Shown: positions 1 through 10,475, counted from the first letter of the stretch. The stretch: 64,000 bases of DNA from Ursus arctos (GCF_023065955.2 NW_026622786.1:53863438-53927437); one strand, 5' to 3'. Translations and numbers: made by a program. Notes: generated from the sequence alone by a model not told the origin.

Positions 1-64
1 CCACTTCTGCTCTTACCAGCAGACAGGTAACTTTGGACAATAGAAAGGAAGAGAAATGGAATTA

Positions 65-175
65 ACATTATGAATCTGCCATTCTACTAGGCACTGGGGG
101 CCCCCACTGGGAACAAGACAGACATAGTCCCTGCCCTTAAGAAATTTATAGTTAGGGGTAGAATAGAAATTTCAA
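65..175 (-). repeat. L2 LINE 3'-end fragment
   Basis: The stretch 'ctaggcactggg..gaacaagacagacatagtccctgccctt' matches the reverse complement of the L2 3' end as I remember it (L2: caggcactgtt..gaacaaaacagacaaagtccctgccctca). It is a short, diverged fossil. Confidence 0.6.
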
Positions 176-186
176 CCTAGCCTGCA

Positions 187-620
187 TGTATTCATTTCCT
201 AGGGCCGCCATAACAAATTATCATAAACTTGGTAGCTTAAAACAACAGAAGTTTATTCTTTCAAAGTTCCAGGTACCAGAATCTGAAATCACAGTGTCAG
301 CAGGGCCACACTTCCTCCCAAGGCTCCAGGAGAGAATCCTTCCTTGCCTCTTCCAGCACTGGGTAGCTCCAGTCACTCCTTAACTTGTGGCTGCCACACC
401 CCAACTTTTGCCTCTGTCTTTCCATGGACTTCTGTCTTTTCCTCTTCTGTCTCTTGTAAGGACACTTGTCATTGGTTTTAGGGCCCACCCGGGTGATTCA
501 AAATGATCTCATCTTGAAAACCCTTAATTATATCTACAGAGACATTTTTTCCAAATAATATCACATTCACAGTTTCTGGGGATTAGGACATGGGGAGCCA
601 CCGTTCTATCCACTATAGCT
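187..620 (-). mobile_element. MLT1/MaLR-type solo LTR, antisense
   Basis: Starts 'tgtattcatttcctagggccgcc', runs through 'ggtagcttaaaacaacagaagtttatt' and 'taaggacacttgtcat', and ends 'ccaaataatatcacattcacag..attaggacat'. This is the reverse complement of a MaLR-class (non-autonomous ERVL-related) LTR. The subfamily is not resolved. No internal retroviral sequence is attached and no target-site duplication could be matched. The 65-residue frame at 186-383 is LTR sequence, not a gene. Confidence 0.8.
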
Positions 621-799
621 AGTAAGCTAATAGAGACCAACATCATTGTTTCTTGTGGTATCAAGGTGTCATTCAGCATCATCATTCATAATTCCTACTG
701 ATACTAAGTACAATTAATTTTTTCACAGTAAGCTGTTTAAAACAGGATCATTAAACCTATGATTATGTATTATGAAGGATAACTACCACAGGGAAAAGT

Positions 800-925
800 C
801 CAAAGGCACAAATCCTTAACTCACATTTGCGAGATCCTTTTTTTAAATAAGGTCACATTCACAGATTCTAGGACGTAGACCTATTATTGTAGGGGCCACT
901 ATTCAAGCCACTACACTACAGAATG
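800..925 (-). mobile_element. Second fragment of the same LTR class
   Basis: 'taaggtcacattcacagattctaggacgtag' and 'ggggccactattcaagccactacac' repeat the 3' part of the preceding LTR (positions 522-620) about 290 bp downstream. It is either a separate fragment or a partial local duplication. Confidence 0.55.
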
Positions 926-984
926 GGATGAATGTTCTTGTCATTCTGAAACTCTGGGTTGGTACGTCAGCTTCTACAAGCATC

Positions 985-1115
985 TGTGCAGTGGCCTGAG
1001 TAGAAGGCACTATGCTAAACACTCTAGGGGTCATATGGACAAGTCAGGAAGAGTCCAGACCTTACTCATGATCCAGTAGAAGGTATCAGACAAAAACACA
1101 AATGGCCATCTAGGA
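985..1115 (-). repeat. L2-like LINE fragment
   Basis: 'aaggcactatgctaaacactctaggg..agaccttactcatgatccagtagaag' fits a diverged reverse-complement L2 3' end (caggcactgt..cctgccctcatggagctta). The match is weak and covers only about 130 bp. Confidence 0.4.
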
Positions 1116-1723
1116 GCAGAGCCAGGAGAAAGTCCCAACACAGAGCTCTGAGGTCCCAGGAGGTTAATTATCTAGTTCAGGGATCAGGAAAAGATTGATG
1201 GAGGAGACAGACCCCAAAGGCTAAACCAGATTTCAAGAGGCAAGACTGGAACTCAGCATTCTGAGACCATAGCCCACTGCCTCATCCCCCTCTACCCCCA
1301 TGAGAACCTGGGACACAAGCCTTCCTCCACCATTTCTGCCCTGATTGATCTCTCTTCTCTGTGTCTGCCTAAACCAGCCAATGAACTCTATGAATACAGC
1401 CAGTGAGCTCTGTCTGAAAACAGTACATTGTACTGATACACTGTCTTGTTCCCTAATTACTTATACATAAATTGGGTTTCTAGCATTTGGTTTTTGCAAT
1501 ATGGACGGCTTACGCAACTCACCATTATTTAGATTGAAAAATTCACCATCCACCTCATCATTCAAGGAGCTCGGGCAGTACCCATTAGCTGTGCCAGCAC
1601 TGCTGCAGAACACAGATGGGCAAGACAGAAACCCTGCCCTAGAGAAACAAAAAGGAGCCCCGCGAATACTGCTTAATAGATGAAGTGCACTAGATGATGA
1701 TGTCATAGAGTAAGTGTCTTATT
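1116..1723. other. Unique noncoding sequence
   Basis: No repeat or gene recognised. Short open frames on both strands around 1461-1706 overlap each other and lack coding support. Confidence 0.5.
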
Positions 1724-1740
1724 AAGAGAACTCGAATCAG

Positions 1741-2156
1741 GGGCGCCTGGGTGGCGCAGTTGTTAAGCGTCTGCCTGTGGCTCAGGGCGTGATTCCAGCG
1801 TTCTGGGATCGAGCCTCGCATCGGGTTCCTCCGCTGGAAGCCTGCTTCTTCCTCTCCCACTCCCCCTGCTTGTGTTCCCTCTCTCGCTGGCTGTCTCTGT
1901 CAAATAAATAAAATCTTTTTTTTTAAAGATTTTATTATTTATTTATTCGACAGAGATAGAGACAGCCAGCGAGAGAGGGAACACAAGCAGAGGGAGTGGG
2001 AGAGGAAGAAGCAGGCTCATGGCGGAGGAGCCCGATGCGGGGCCCGATCCCACAACGCCGGGATCACGCCCTGAGCCGAAGGCAGACGCCCAACCGCTGT
2101 GCCACCCAGGCACAAATAAATAAAATCTTAAAAAAAAAAAAAAGAGAGAGAGAGAA
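1741..2156 (+). mobile_element. Can-SINE interrupted by a second Can-SINE
   Basis: Outer element: tRNA-Lys-derived carnivore SINE. The head at 1741 (gggcgcctgggtggcgcag) holds the pol III A-box region, the B-box-like gatcgagcc lies near 1808, the CT-rich body is at 1848-1900, and the AATAAAATCTT tail resumes at 2113-2156 after the insertion. It is flanked by the 14-bp duplication agaactcgaatcag at 1727-1740 and 2157-2170. Open frames across this interval are SINE sequence. Confidence 0.93.
1918..2112 (-). mobile_element. Inner Can-SINE, inserted tail-to-tail
   Basis: Opens with T-rich tail and 'aaagattttattattt', and ends with 'gctgtgccacccaggca', the reverse complement of the SINE head. Both sides carry caaataaataaaatctt (1901-1917 and 2113-2129), which is the tail of the outer SINE duplicated on insertion. 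The body variant (gccctgagccgaaggcagacgcc) is the arctoid-type 'ggctcagggcgtgatc' form. Confidence 0.92.
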
Positions 2157-2170
2157 AGAACTCGAATCAG

Positions 2171-3214
2171 CACGTGAGAGGCCCTATCCCTCGAGACCAG
2201 TTTTCCCCTCACTCCCATACACTTGCAAACCAGGAAACTCAGTGTAGACCGTCCTTCCTATTAGAGGACAGACTTTATTTATCTATTTATTTTTTGCAGC
2301 ACGCCACACACTCTTAAAGATTGCTGAAACTCTTTGAATGCTTAAAAATAAGTCCAGGAAGTGCGACTGAGGAGAATAAACAACTGCAGATCACTTTCTA
2401 GCATTTCCAACATATTTATCCCATTTTCTTCACAGTTTCATGTAGCAGTTACTCACACTGACGGACTTAAAAAAAAAAAAAGGAAAAGAAAAGAAAAGAA
2501 AGGAAAGAAAACTGGAATAAAGTTGACCCAGATGTGCACAGCGCCTCGCTCTGGGAAAATGTGCACAGACTTCAATACTTCACACACTTGAAAGGCAGCA
2601 GACAGATGAGGCTGGGCGCACACCACGTTTATGTGTGTGCAGCAGCAAGGTCAAGTGAAGGGTAAAAGGGCTGGGATGACCTGTATCTCACCTAAACAAC
2701 CCAACCAAGGATTTCAGACCTTCCTGGGGACCCGAGGGTAGGGAGAGGCAGGGAGTGGCTTCGAGGGGTCCTGTAATCCACCTTCACCAAATGGTATCCG
2801 AAGAGAACTTTCTTCAAGTGCATACAGATGCTGTCGTCATTAATGAAACGCACATTCACTAAAAGTGATTGCATTTGGGGTATTTTCTCATACGCACTTA
2901 CTGAACAGAGACACAGTACAGACGTGGTGGCCACCACCTCAGCTCAGCTTCCTCGGTGAAAACAAAAGAACCCGAGAAAGAGTATCTATGTTAAAGCTTT
3001 ATGGGGAGATGTGGGGGGAGGGTGCAATTCAAGGTAAAAGCTGGAGGAGAGAAAGAAAGGTACGGTAGGAAAGGAGAGAAAGCAGAAACAAGGTGACATG
3101 TTAATTACCGAGCTGTCACATGACAAGAAGCTGCAGGCTGCTTGGTCACCAGGACAAGGGTATATAGAACCCACCATGGCTCAGAACAGTCTCCCCATCT
3201 TCTGTCTCCCCCAG
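2171..3214. other. Unique noncoding sequence with an A-rich run
   Basis: No repeat family recognised except a purine-rich run at 2469-2510 (A11 then aaag/aaagg units). Several short open frames occur on both strands but overlap one another. A TATA-like gtatatag lies at about 3160, shortly before an ATG in good context at 3177. Confidence 0.5.
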
Positions 3215-3375
3215 GTCGAGGTTCACCCATGGGCCTTACATCCCCTGCACTTCTGGGGGGATCAGCCGATCTCTATGGGGAGCTCCTGGAGAAGCTGCTG
3301 CCCACCCCCGAGCACCCTGCTTCACCTGAGTCCTGGCACAGGAGGACAAGGCAGGGCTTCTGTGGTACAAGTTGA
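3215..3375 (+). other. Candidate terminal exon (unconfirmed)
   Basis: A strong splice-acceptor-like signal (ctccccatcttctgtctcccccag, AG at 3213-3214) precedes 161 bp with one open frame ending in TGA at 3373. Codon use in this frame is coding-like (gat ctc tat ggg gag ctc ctg gag aag ctg ctg) and it encodes LYGELLEKLLPTPEHP. I do not recognise the protein. There is no donor and no partner exon in view. An alternative reading is a 145-codon ATG frame from 3177 in another phase. Both may be chance in locally GC-rich DNA. Confidence 0.18.
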
Positions 3376-3639
3376 GTCAGGCCTGAGTGCTGACGCTGCT
3401 GGGCTCCAGGGCTCCAGGAGCTATGGAAGCTCAGCTGCGGGCTTTGCCCCGAGGAAGGAGGTGGCAGCAATAGCGGCCAGCCCTCCACGGAGCAAGCAGC
3501 CTAGGGCCCAAGAGGCAGGCAGGCGAGCCCTTCTAGGGAGATGCATAATCTGGGTCCCCTCCACTTGTCTGTGGGCAACCTGTATCATTTTTTGTTACTC
3601 TAGATGGTTCTGAAATAGTATGTGTACATGCATATACAC

Positions 3640-3803
3640 ATCAATATATAAATGAGGAAAAAAAACCTCTGGAAAGTTATTATATCAAAATGTTAACAGT
3701 GGTTATCACCGGAGTATGACTACCTTTTATTTATCGTCATTTTTGTTCATCTGCATTTTACACATACAACGAAATAATAAACTGTTTGAAAAAAAAAAAA
3801 AAA
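3640..3803 (+). mobile_element. L1M 3'-end fragment with A-tail
   Basis: 'atcaaaatgttaacagtggttatc' and the AATAATAAA-then-A15 end (to 3803) match the 3' UTR of old mammalian L1M elements. It ends in a recognisable poly-A tract. Confidence 0.6.
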
Positions 3804-4004
3804 GTCCTCACATAAAAAGATGTTCGGAATCACAGGCCTGAACTTGTGAGTCATGAAGGAATCAGCATTTCTATATCCCCTTTCCAATTGTGACTTCATC
3901 CTTTTCTTTGTCTCTCCTCCTCGTTTATAAACAAAAGGCCACAGTACTTTATAAGGGCCTTGCTCAGTGGCAGAGATGTGTTTTTGCAGAAGACCTGAGT
4001 ATGA

Positions 4005-4150
4005 ACTGCATATCTGCCAACTCTTGACCACATGATCTCAACAAATCCAGACCTCAGTTTCCTCATCTGTAAATTGGGAGTGATAATGAACGTGACCTGT
4101 AGAATTGTTCTGAGAAGCCAGGGTTATAACCTACACCAAGATAGTGAGGA
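4005..4150 (+). repeat. MIR SINE
   Basis: 'gacctcagtttcctcatctgtaaattgggagtgataatg' is the conserved MIR core in sense orientation, followed by a decayed 3' portion. Confidence 0.75.
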
Positions 4151-4484
4151 AGCAACAATGTACTGCCTACACATTAAACAGTATCTTAAAGTAGCAAGGC
4201 AGATCAGAAGTTCGAGATGGGGGAAATACAGATTTGGGATATGGGAGGATTTTTAGATTCATAATAAGACGGGGGAGCAGTAAGAACAGATTTCTTTCTC
4301 CTGCCTTGATCCCAGGATGATGAGAACTGCCTAAGACAAGTTCTGATCACCTTCTGCCAAGAACTTAACCTGAACTCTCAACTCTGCCCACTGCTAGGCA
4401 CCGAAAATATTCTTAAGAGTTCACCAAGGTTTAAGAGGGGCTTCAAAGATTCACTGAATTTGGAACTAGAAAGGGCTACAGCTT
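4151..4484. other. Unique noncoding sequence
   Basis: Nothing recognisable. Possibly includes the decayed 3' end of the preceding MIR. Confidence 0.5.
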
Positions 4485-4575
4485 AAAATTTCACATTTTA
4501 TAGATAAGAAGACCAGAGGTCAGCCACCTACACAGCATGAATTACCCAAGGTCACATATCTGTTTGTGGCAGAGC
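4485..4575 (-). repeat. MIR SINE fragment
   Basis: 'cacattttatagataagaagacc..ttacccaaggtcacatatctg..ggcagagctg' is a reverse-complement MIR core. Confidence 0.7.
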
Positions 4576-4619
4576 TGTCTTTTGTAAACATAAGATAAAC
4601 AGCTTTCACTTGCGTGTTT

Positions 4620-4940
4620 GTAATGTGCCTGGCATGTACTACACACCTGGCATAGTTGGTTTCATTTCATTCTTTTAACTTTTTTTAAGTAAACTCTAAC
4701 CCCACCCAACACGGGGCTCACAACTTCAAGGTTAAGAGTCACATGCTTTACCAACTGAGCCAGCCAGGTGCCCCTCATTTTCATTTTTAAAACAACTCTA
4801 CGACTTGAACATCAATACCCCCTTTTCAGAGAGAGAAACTGAGGCTCAGAAAGCTTCAGCAATTTGCCTGTGGTTGCACAACAGAGCCAACAAGAAGCCA
4901 CCCAAGCCCATGTTCTTCACCTGCTAGACTCTACCTCTGG
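4620..4940 (-). repeat. MIR SINE split by a Can-SINE
   Basis: The MIR halves are 4620-4678 (gtgcctggcatgtac) and 4775-4940 (gagagaaactgaggctcagaaag..ttgcctgtggttgcac). Together they form one antisense MIR-type element interrupted by the carnivore SINE at 4680-4775. Confidence 0.65.
4680..4775 (-). mobile_element. Short, older-type Can-SINE
   Basis: 'ttttttaagtaaactctaac..acacggggctcac' to 'ccaactgagccagccaggtgcccc' is the reverse complement of the tRNA-Lys head plus AT-rich tail, without the CT-rich body of the other copies. It carries 'gttaagagtcacatgcttta', typical of the short Can-SINE class. Confidence 0.85.
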
Positions 4941-5825
4941 CGAATCCCCAAGTCCCTGTCTAATGGGCTGCTAGGCCACCAGGGGCCTGGGCGATGTAAT
5001 AACCACCTTCCACCTAGAATGTCCTATGCCTATGAGACCTTACCTCATTTCCAGCATAAATTAGACCTGGGGCATCTAGAGGTGACTATTATGGAGAGAC
5101 TTGTTCATAATGGAAGAGTTCAAGGTTTTGTTTTTAAAAGAAACTCTTATTTTCTCTTCTCCCCAAATCCAGCCAAGGGACAACAGCTGAATATGCATTT
5201 CTGGCAAGTCAGTTTGGTTTCCTTCTGGTCTTCCCTGAATTTAATTTTCACAAGTCTCCCCTCCTGCTTTTAGCTCTGGATAAAGTGACACTGCAGTATT
5301 TGCTTTTATTTTGATTTGGGAAAGTTTGTGGCTTTTCTTCTGACAAAATACTAATAACAATAGTAATAAAGTTTCATGTGTAACCAAAAGAGGGTTTTCT
5401 TTTTGTGTGTGCACGTGCCTCAATGGTGAGCAAAATGGAGAATGCTATTTCAGAAACTTAAAATAAAACTAAAGCACATATGGTCTGTAAAAAGCATTGT
5501 TTGACAAGATCAAGTTACCTCAGCAGAGAGAAGTGATTTCACTAACTGTGCCTCTCTTGAACATCTGAATCTCCCCCATGACTCCAGCAGAGGTGGGGGT
5601 GCAAGGGGTTAAACCCCACCCAGGTGCTTCTGGGTAATTACCCTCTGGACACTTACTAAAGAGCTGACACGGCAACGCTTAACCTTGGGCAGGCATAGGA
5701 GGGGTTAAGGGAACTCTCACAGCTGGATTTGCATTTAAGAGAAATCCAGGGAACCGGCCTGAATGTCCACAAGCTGTGTGAGATTCTTGGAAAGGTCACT
5801 CGAGGCATACATGAAATGTCTTTTA

Positions 5826-5828
<3 letters not shown>
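4941..5828. other. Unique noncoding sequence
   Basis: No repeat recognised. An ATG frame at 5019-5273 (84 codons) has no family resemblance or splice context. A partial match to the CTCF core (ccaccaggggcctgggc, 4976-4992) is present with mismatches. Confidence 0.5.

Positions 5829-5877
<49 letters not shown>
5829..5877. repeat. (AC)n microsatellite
   Basis: Uninterrupted AC dinucleotides for 49 bp, about 24 units. Likely length-polymorphic. The antisense open frame over it (a run of V/C) is a repeat artefact. Confidence 0.98.
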
Positions 5878-5879
<2 letters not shown>

Positions 5880-7059
5880 TCTTGATAGCACATGTGCTCC
5901 TGAGATGAAACCATATGTTTCCAAAACGATCCTGGCTCTCTACAAAAGAGGACACAGGAGGAGTGATCACTCTTGCAATCAATACCGAAGAGGAGGTCTC
6001 AGGTTATCAGTCCCTGTATCTACGAGGCTGAGCCCATGTAGGAACAGGCAATTTACTCTGAATTGTGTGTAGAGGAGGATGGATTTTCATCACCAGTTTG
6101 TTTTGGTTAGCGATCTAGAAAAAGGCCTGGAAGCAACGCCATTTGCCAAGATCTGTTCTTCTCCATATTATAAGGGTGTTGTGTTTTACCTGTGCTTGGA
6201 AAATATCTGCAGGAAAGGACAAGAATCCAGACTCTCAAAGGGCATTCTAAATGGGAAGGTTTGATTACATGTGGCTAACTGATAATCACTATAATATTCT
6301 CTTACCTACACGGTCCCAATATTGTCAAATGCATTATTTTAATTATTCGTATTTTATTATTCGTAACAGTAGCTTGAGGAATTGCACTTCAAGTTACGGC
6401 GAAATTTGTTCATTTTTCTTATGAGACAATCTGGCTCTAGCTATAGTTTCTGAATCCAGTTCCTTTTTTCTAATTTTAATTTTTTTGGTAGAGGGGATTA
6501 ACAATATTGCTTGATCCAATTATTCTTTTTTCCTTTTTTCTAATTTTAAATTATACTGTCATCTTCACCCTCTTCCTCCCAAGTACAATCAAGGCCAAGC
6601 CAGGATATCAACAGAAGGAGTTCCACAATGTTGCAAGTCAATTATCACATACCCTTTGCCATAACCCAAATAACAAATCATAGACATCTTGTGACAGCTT
6701 TTTCTATTTTCAACTTAACTAGTATTTTCATATTTTATTACTTTTAGATCTACACCCCTTTTTTTATACTATATGTCAATTAATACAAAATCATATACAC
6801 TGTTTCATTACCATTAGCATTAGAAAGAAGATGATTAGTTTTTTCCATATATAGAGGAATTTTTAAAACACTAAATATTCATGACTTCACACCTCGTGCC
6901 CTACAACTATTATCCATTCATTAAAAAAATGTGCTTTCTTCTTCTGGAACTCCTTGAAGTTAAGAAGATTCATTTACTTTTGTCTGGCTCTAGCATAGTA
7001 TTACAATTTTTTTCACCTTTATGATCCATACTTCCCCAATCTTGGCCATAAAAGTCATG
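5878..7059. other. Unique sequence, AT-rich in its second half
   Basis: No gene or repeat family recognised. The part from about 6290 to 7050 is strongly AT-rich with poly-T runs and holds no convincing open frame. Confidence 0.5.
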
Positions 7060-7180
7060 TACGTTTATTAAAGAAAATTTTGAAAATCTAGAAAGCCATA
7101 AAGAAGAAGATTAACATAAATCATAATCTCACCACCTAATTTTAAAATGTTAATATCTTCGTGCATAAAAGTCTATAGTA
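7060..7180 (-). repeat. L1M 3'-end fragment
   Basis: 'gaaaattttgaaaatctagaaagccataaagaagaag' and 'cataatctcaccacctaattttaaaatgttaatat' match the reverse complement of the old L1M 3' UTR, the same region seen in sense at 3640-3803. Confidence 0.55.
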
Positions 7181-7598
7181 GGGCAGAGCATTTGAAAAAA
7201 GGTTTTCAATTTAAAAAATAATAATTTTTAAAGTTTCAAAATTTTAAATCCCTGAATATGCATTTAAAACCAACAAAGAGTTTCTTTCTACAGGACTTGT
7301 AGAATCTAGCAGTTGGAAATAGTTTTAAAGACCCCTAGATCAACCACAGCCTTGGAACCCAGAGGTTAAGGATTTGTTGGTGTGAATGGCTCCATCAGGG
7401 TCCTGGCCTGCCCTCTGCTCTTCTCTGCACCACAAAAGACTCTCCTCCACTATTCTTTTGTCTCTGGGCAAGGTGGCTGAGTGGGTGACATAAGACAGGG
7501 CCCAACAAGGGGAGGCTGAGGAGCGACAATAATCAGGGGCTAAGACAATGGGCTGCCATGAGATCCCACTAGCAGCCACCAAGAGCTGGTTAAGGCTG
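7181..7598. other. Unique noncoding sequence
   Basis: AT-rich to about 7330, then balanced composition. No repeat recognised. The antisense frame 7340-7636 runs into the LTR and is not a gene. Confidence 0.5.
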
Positions 7599-7993
7599 TG
7601 TCGTAGTTTGCTCCCGCTGCCAGAACAAAGTACCACAGACTGGGGGCCGAAAAGACAGAAACTTATTTTCTCACATTTCTGGAGGCTAAAAGGCTTAGAT
7701 TGAGGTGTCTAGATCAAGACTTGTTCCTTCCGAGACTTCTCCCTTGGCTTGCAGGTGGCCGCCTTCTCTCTGTATCTTCAGTTGGGGCGTTTCTGTGAGC
7801 ATGCCTGTGTCTTAATCTCCTCTTCTAATAAGGACACCAGTCATAGTGGATTAGGACCCTCCCTAATGACCTCATTTTAACTTAATTTCCTCTTTAAAGG
7901 TCCTAACTTCAAGTATAGTCATATTATGAGGTACTTGGGGTCAGGACTTCAATATATGAATTTTGAGAGGGGACAAGAATTCAGCCTATAACA
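7599..7993 (-). mobile_element. MLT1-type solo LTR with 5-bp TSD
   Basis: A nearly full-length antisense MaLR LTR, from 'tgtcgtagtttgctcccgctgccag' through 'aataaggacaccagtcatagtggatta' to 'gaattcagcctataaca'. The 5-bp duplication ggctg sits immediately outside both ends (7594-7598 and 7994-7998), as expected for an integrase-mediated insertion. No internal region remains. Confidence 0.88.
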
Positions 7994-8129
7994 GGCTGGT
8001 TTAAGTTTACTGTTAGTCTGGGTCATTTTTAGGATTTGGGATTAAATGAACTGGAAGTCCACACACAGGCTGGCAAAGGAAACAGCTGTCAGGTCTAAGA
8101 AGCCCAAGGCTGCCTCATGTTCTTCTGAA

Positions 8130-8330
8130 ATCTTAGATTCTGAGGAAAAGAGCAGAGGACTGTGAGTCAAGAGCATGACTACTGCCCACTCTAACTACTA
8201 CCTGACTATGAAACTTTGGTAAGTCTCCTTACTTCTTTAGGCCTCAGTTTCCTCCTCCATAACATGTGACAGTGTCAGTTTAAAACAAATTGCTAGCTGA
8301 TCTCTAAATTCTCTCTGAACCCCATAAACC
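8130..8330 (+). repeat. MIR SINE
   Basis: 'ctacctgactatgaaactttggtaagtctccttacttctttaggcctcagtttcctcctccataac' is the MIR head and core in sense. Confidence 0.7.
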
Positions 8331-8399
8331 AAGAAAAGCACAATAACGCTCAGGTTTAGTTTCTGCATTATCACTGTCCTATCGTGCTCCTCTCCGACG

Positions 8400-8690
8400 A
8401 TTCCCATTCTTCAGCTGGACTTTCATGCCTCCACTGTGAGCTCCCCTGAACGGATGCCCCTGACCTTCGTCCCCTTCTCCACCATCGAACTAGCCTACCA
8501 GCTATTCCCTTCCTCTCCTCTATCAAGGTCCAGAGAAAACCCTCCCTTCTCTATTATATCACCCATTCAGAAGACCCTGCTCAAATGCAGCGTCCTTCAT
8601 AAGACCTTCCCTAAGCAGATGTGATCTCTCCCCGCCCTGTTTGGGTTTGCCTCTCTCACGGTACATTTGTCATTCTCCCTAGCCCCGCCA
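8400..8690 (+). repeat. L2 LINE fragment
   Basis: 'gaagaccctgctcaaatgcagcgtccttcataagaccttccctaagcag' is the typical L2 3' region (agctcaaatgccacctcctc..gaagccttccctga). The 62-codon frame at 8436-8624 is this relic. Confidence 0.65.
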
Positions 8691-9284
8691 TTATTTCATT
8701 TCTTAATAGTACCCCACACAGACCCTCAAGTGCAAAAGAAAGTTGTAGTATAAGACCATTTGTAAGTAGGGAAAATGAGAAAATGCACATGTATCAGCAC
8801 ATTGGTACAAAAAGGAGCACAGGAAATCAAAAACTAAGGAGATTGTGTGAAGGGGTACAATGAGTCAGAATGAAATGGAAGTGTTGGGAGGGTGGGAATG
8901 GGATAGAGGGATGGTGAAGAGGGACGTTTCTTTGAGTATCCCTGTCTATATAGTTCTGACTTTTAAAACCATATTAATGTTTTACACATAAGTAAATAAA
9001 TAAGTAAAGTCAATCAAGATGGGGGGGGACCTAGAATGGAATACAAACTAAACAAATAGGCCCAATTAAAATTCAAATGAAGGAAGAGCGAGATAGGAAA
9101 GGAAAAGTAATCTTGGCATCCCAACTCTGACTTCAGTCAAAGAACAGACAAATTACCTGGATCTGGTTGGTAATTGGACTTGTGAAGATTTAATGAAGGA
9201 AAAGGGGAGACGGTGCATTTAAAAAAAAAAAAAAAGTTAGCTAACCATTGATTTAGTTCATTTATTTCATAACTGATATGACAG
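8691..9284. other. Unique or unclassified sequence
   Basis: Contains (AAAT/AAGT) runs near 8990-9008 and an A15 run at 9223-9237 that may mark the end of an unrecognised retrocopy. No family assigned. Confidence 0.4.
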
Positions 9285-9790
9285 AGATTGTCAGATTTCT
9301 ACCCAATATCCAAGCACCCTTTCCCCCTTTCATATCAGACCCCTGAGGGCAGCAATGTGCTATCGTGAACATCTTTTTCCAGCCTCCCCGGCAGCTAAGG
9401 GTGGTCATGGGACATAGTTTGACCAGTGAGATGAATTTGGAAGTACCTGGAAGAGGTAGGGAGTGTTTCTGAGCAAACTCTTTAGAGGAAGCTGACTCAG
9501 CCTGTGCCTACACTCTTACCTGCCCCCTTCTTCCCATGAAGAACACGAACAGGAGGCAGAGGGTGAATCAGCCACGCTCTGACCACAAGATGACAAGCAT
9601 ATACACCAGGATGATTGAGGGGACAGAAAAAAAATGTATCTGGGTCCCAAAGACACTGCAGAATGGAAATGTCAGTTTTCTACCGCCTAACTTGCCTTTT
9701 CATTACATGAGAAAATAAAATAATGTGTTTCTTCATAATTTCTTAAGCCGGTATTTTTCAGCTCTCTGTAACACCCAGCTGAATACAGAT
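9285..9790 (+). mobile_element. Ancient LTR-like element, family unresolved
   Basis: 'cagcctccccggcagctaagggtggtcatgggacatagtttgaccagtgagatg' is the typical text of an old mammalian LTR family. It is followed by 'gaacacgaacag..gaccacaagatgacaag', a degraded poly-A-signal region (aaaataaaataatg, 9711-9724) and 'taacacccagctgaatacag'. No target duplication found. The 60-codon frame at 9536-9718 lies inside it. Confidence 0.5.
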
Positions 9791-10269
9791 TCTGACATAG
9801 CTGAGGCTAGTGACAACAAGATTTAGAATCCACACCTCTTGACTCCTAGTTCAGGGAACTTCCAACCACACATGCTACTTACAACTAATCCTTAAACTTC
9901 TGTTATATATCCAGCACTGCATAAAGATGGCCTTCCTATTTATTAAAAAAAAAAAAAAAGTCAGTATTACTGCATACTCAAGTCTGATAAAACTGGGATT
10001 GGAGAGTTTCCTGGCTACTGTTGATGCTATTAATTCATATGAAACACTGCGAACTACATTGAAAACTTTGCATATCACAAGTCTTCCTTCTCTTCCTTTC
10101 AACTAGGTAATAGAGAATGTTTGTAAGCTGAGGACAAGCTCATCTCCTATATCTGTCGACTCAGACTGCATATATTTAGAAAGGCCTCGAAGGCTAATCC
10201 TTGAAAGCATAACTTGACTATATCATGGTCTGGATGTTTTAGTGACAGGACACCAAGGTATAAAGAGGT
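9791..10269. other. Unique noncoding sequence
   Basis: Nothing recognised apart from an A14 run at 9944-9957. Confidence 0.5.
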
Positions 10270-10475
10270 CCTTACATATGCCCACCTTCACACTCATCTT
10301 CCTTCTCTGTACTTTTACCTCAGGGTTTAGAACACTGTGTTGCAATTCTCTGGTACTTATCTGTCATCCTCACTAGATTGCTAGCTTCCTGAGGGCAGGA
10401 CGTTAGGTCTCGTATGTCCACCAGCTAGCATAATCTTCATCTCAAGAGAACTGCCTCCATTAATAAATGGATGGA
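10270..10475 (+). repeat. L2 LINE 3' end
   Basis: 'attgctagcttcctgagggcaggacgttaggtctcg' and 'attaataaatggatgg' are the sense L2 3' end (agctcc.tgagggcaggga..aataaat). Confidence 0.65.

Noticed and set aside
1943..2247. Frames of 83-91 codons on both strands
   Set aside because: Entirely within the two nested Can-SINEs.
3098..3613. 171-codon plus-strand frame overlapping the exon-like segment
   Set aside because: Out of phase with the better coding pattern at 3215-3375. It is kept only as an alternative in that entry.
4976..4992. CTCF-like core ccaccaggggcctgggc
   Set aside because: At least two mismatches at important positions, and a single short motif is weak evidence.
5656..5982. 108-codon minus-strand frame with a C/V run
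   Set aside because: The run is the (AC)n microsatellite, and the flanks lack coding features.
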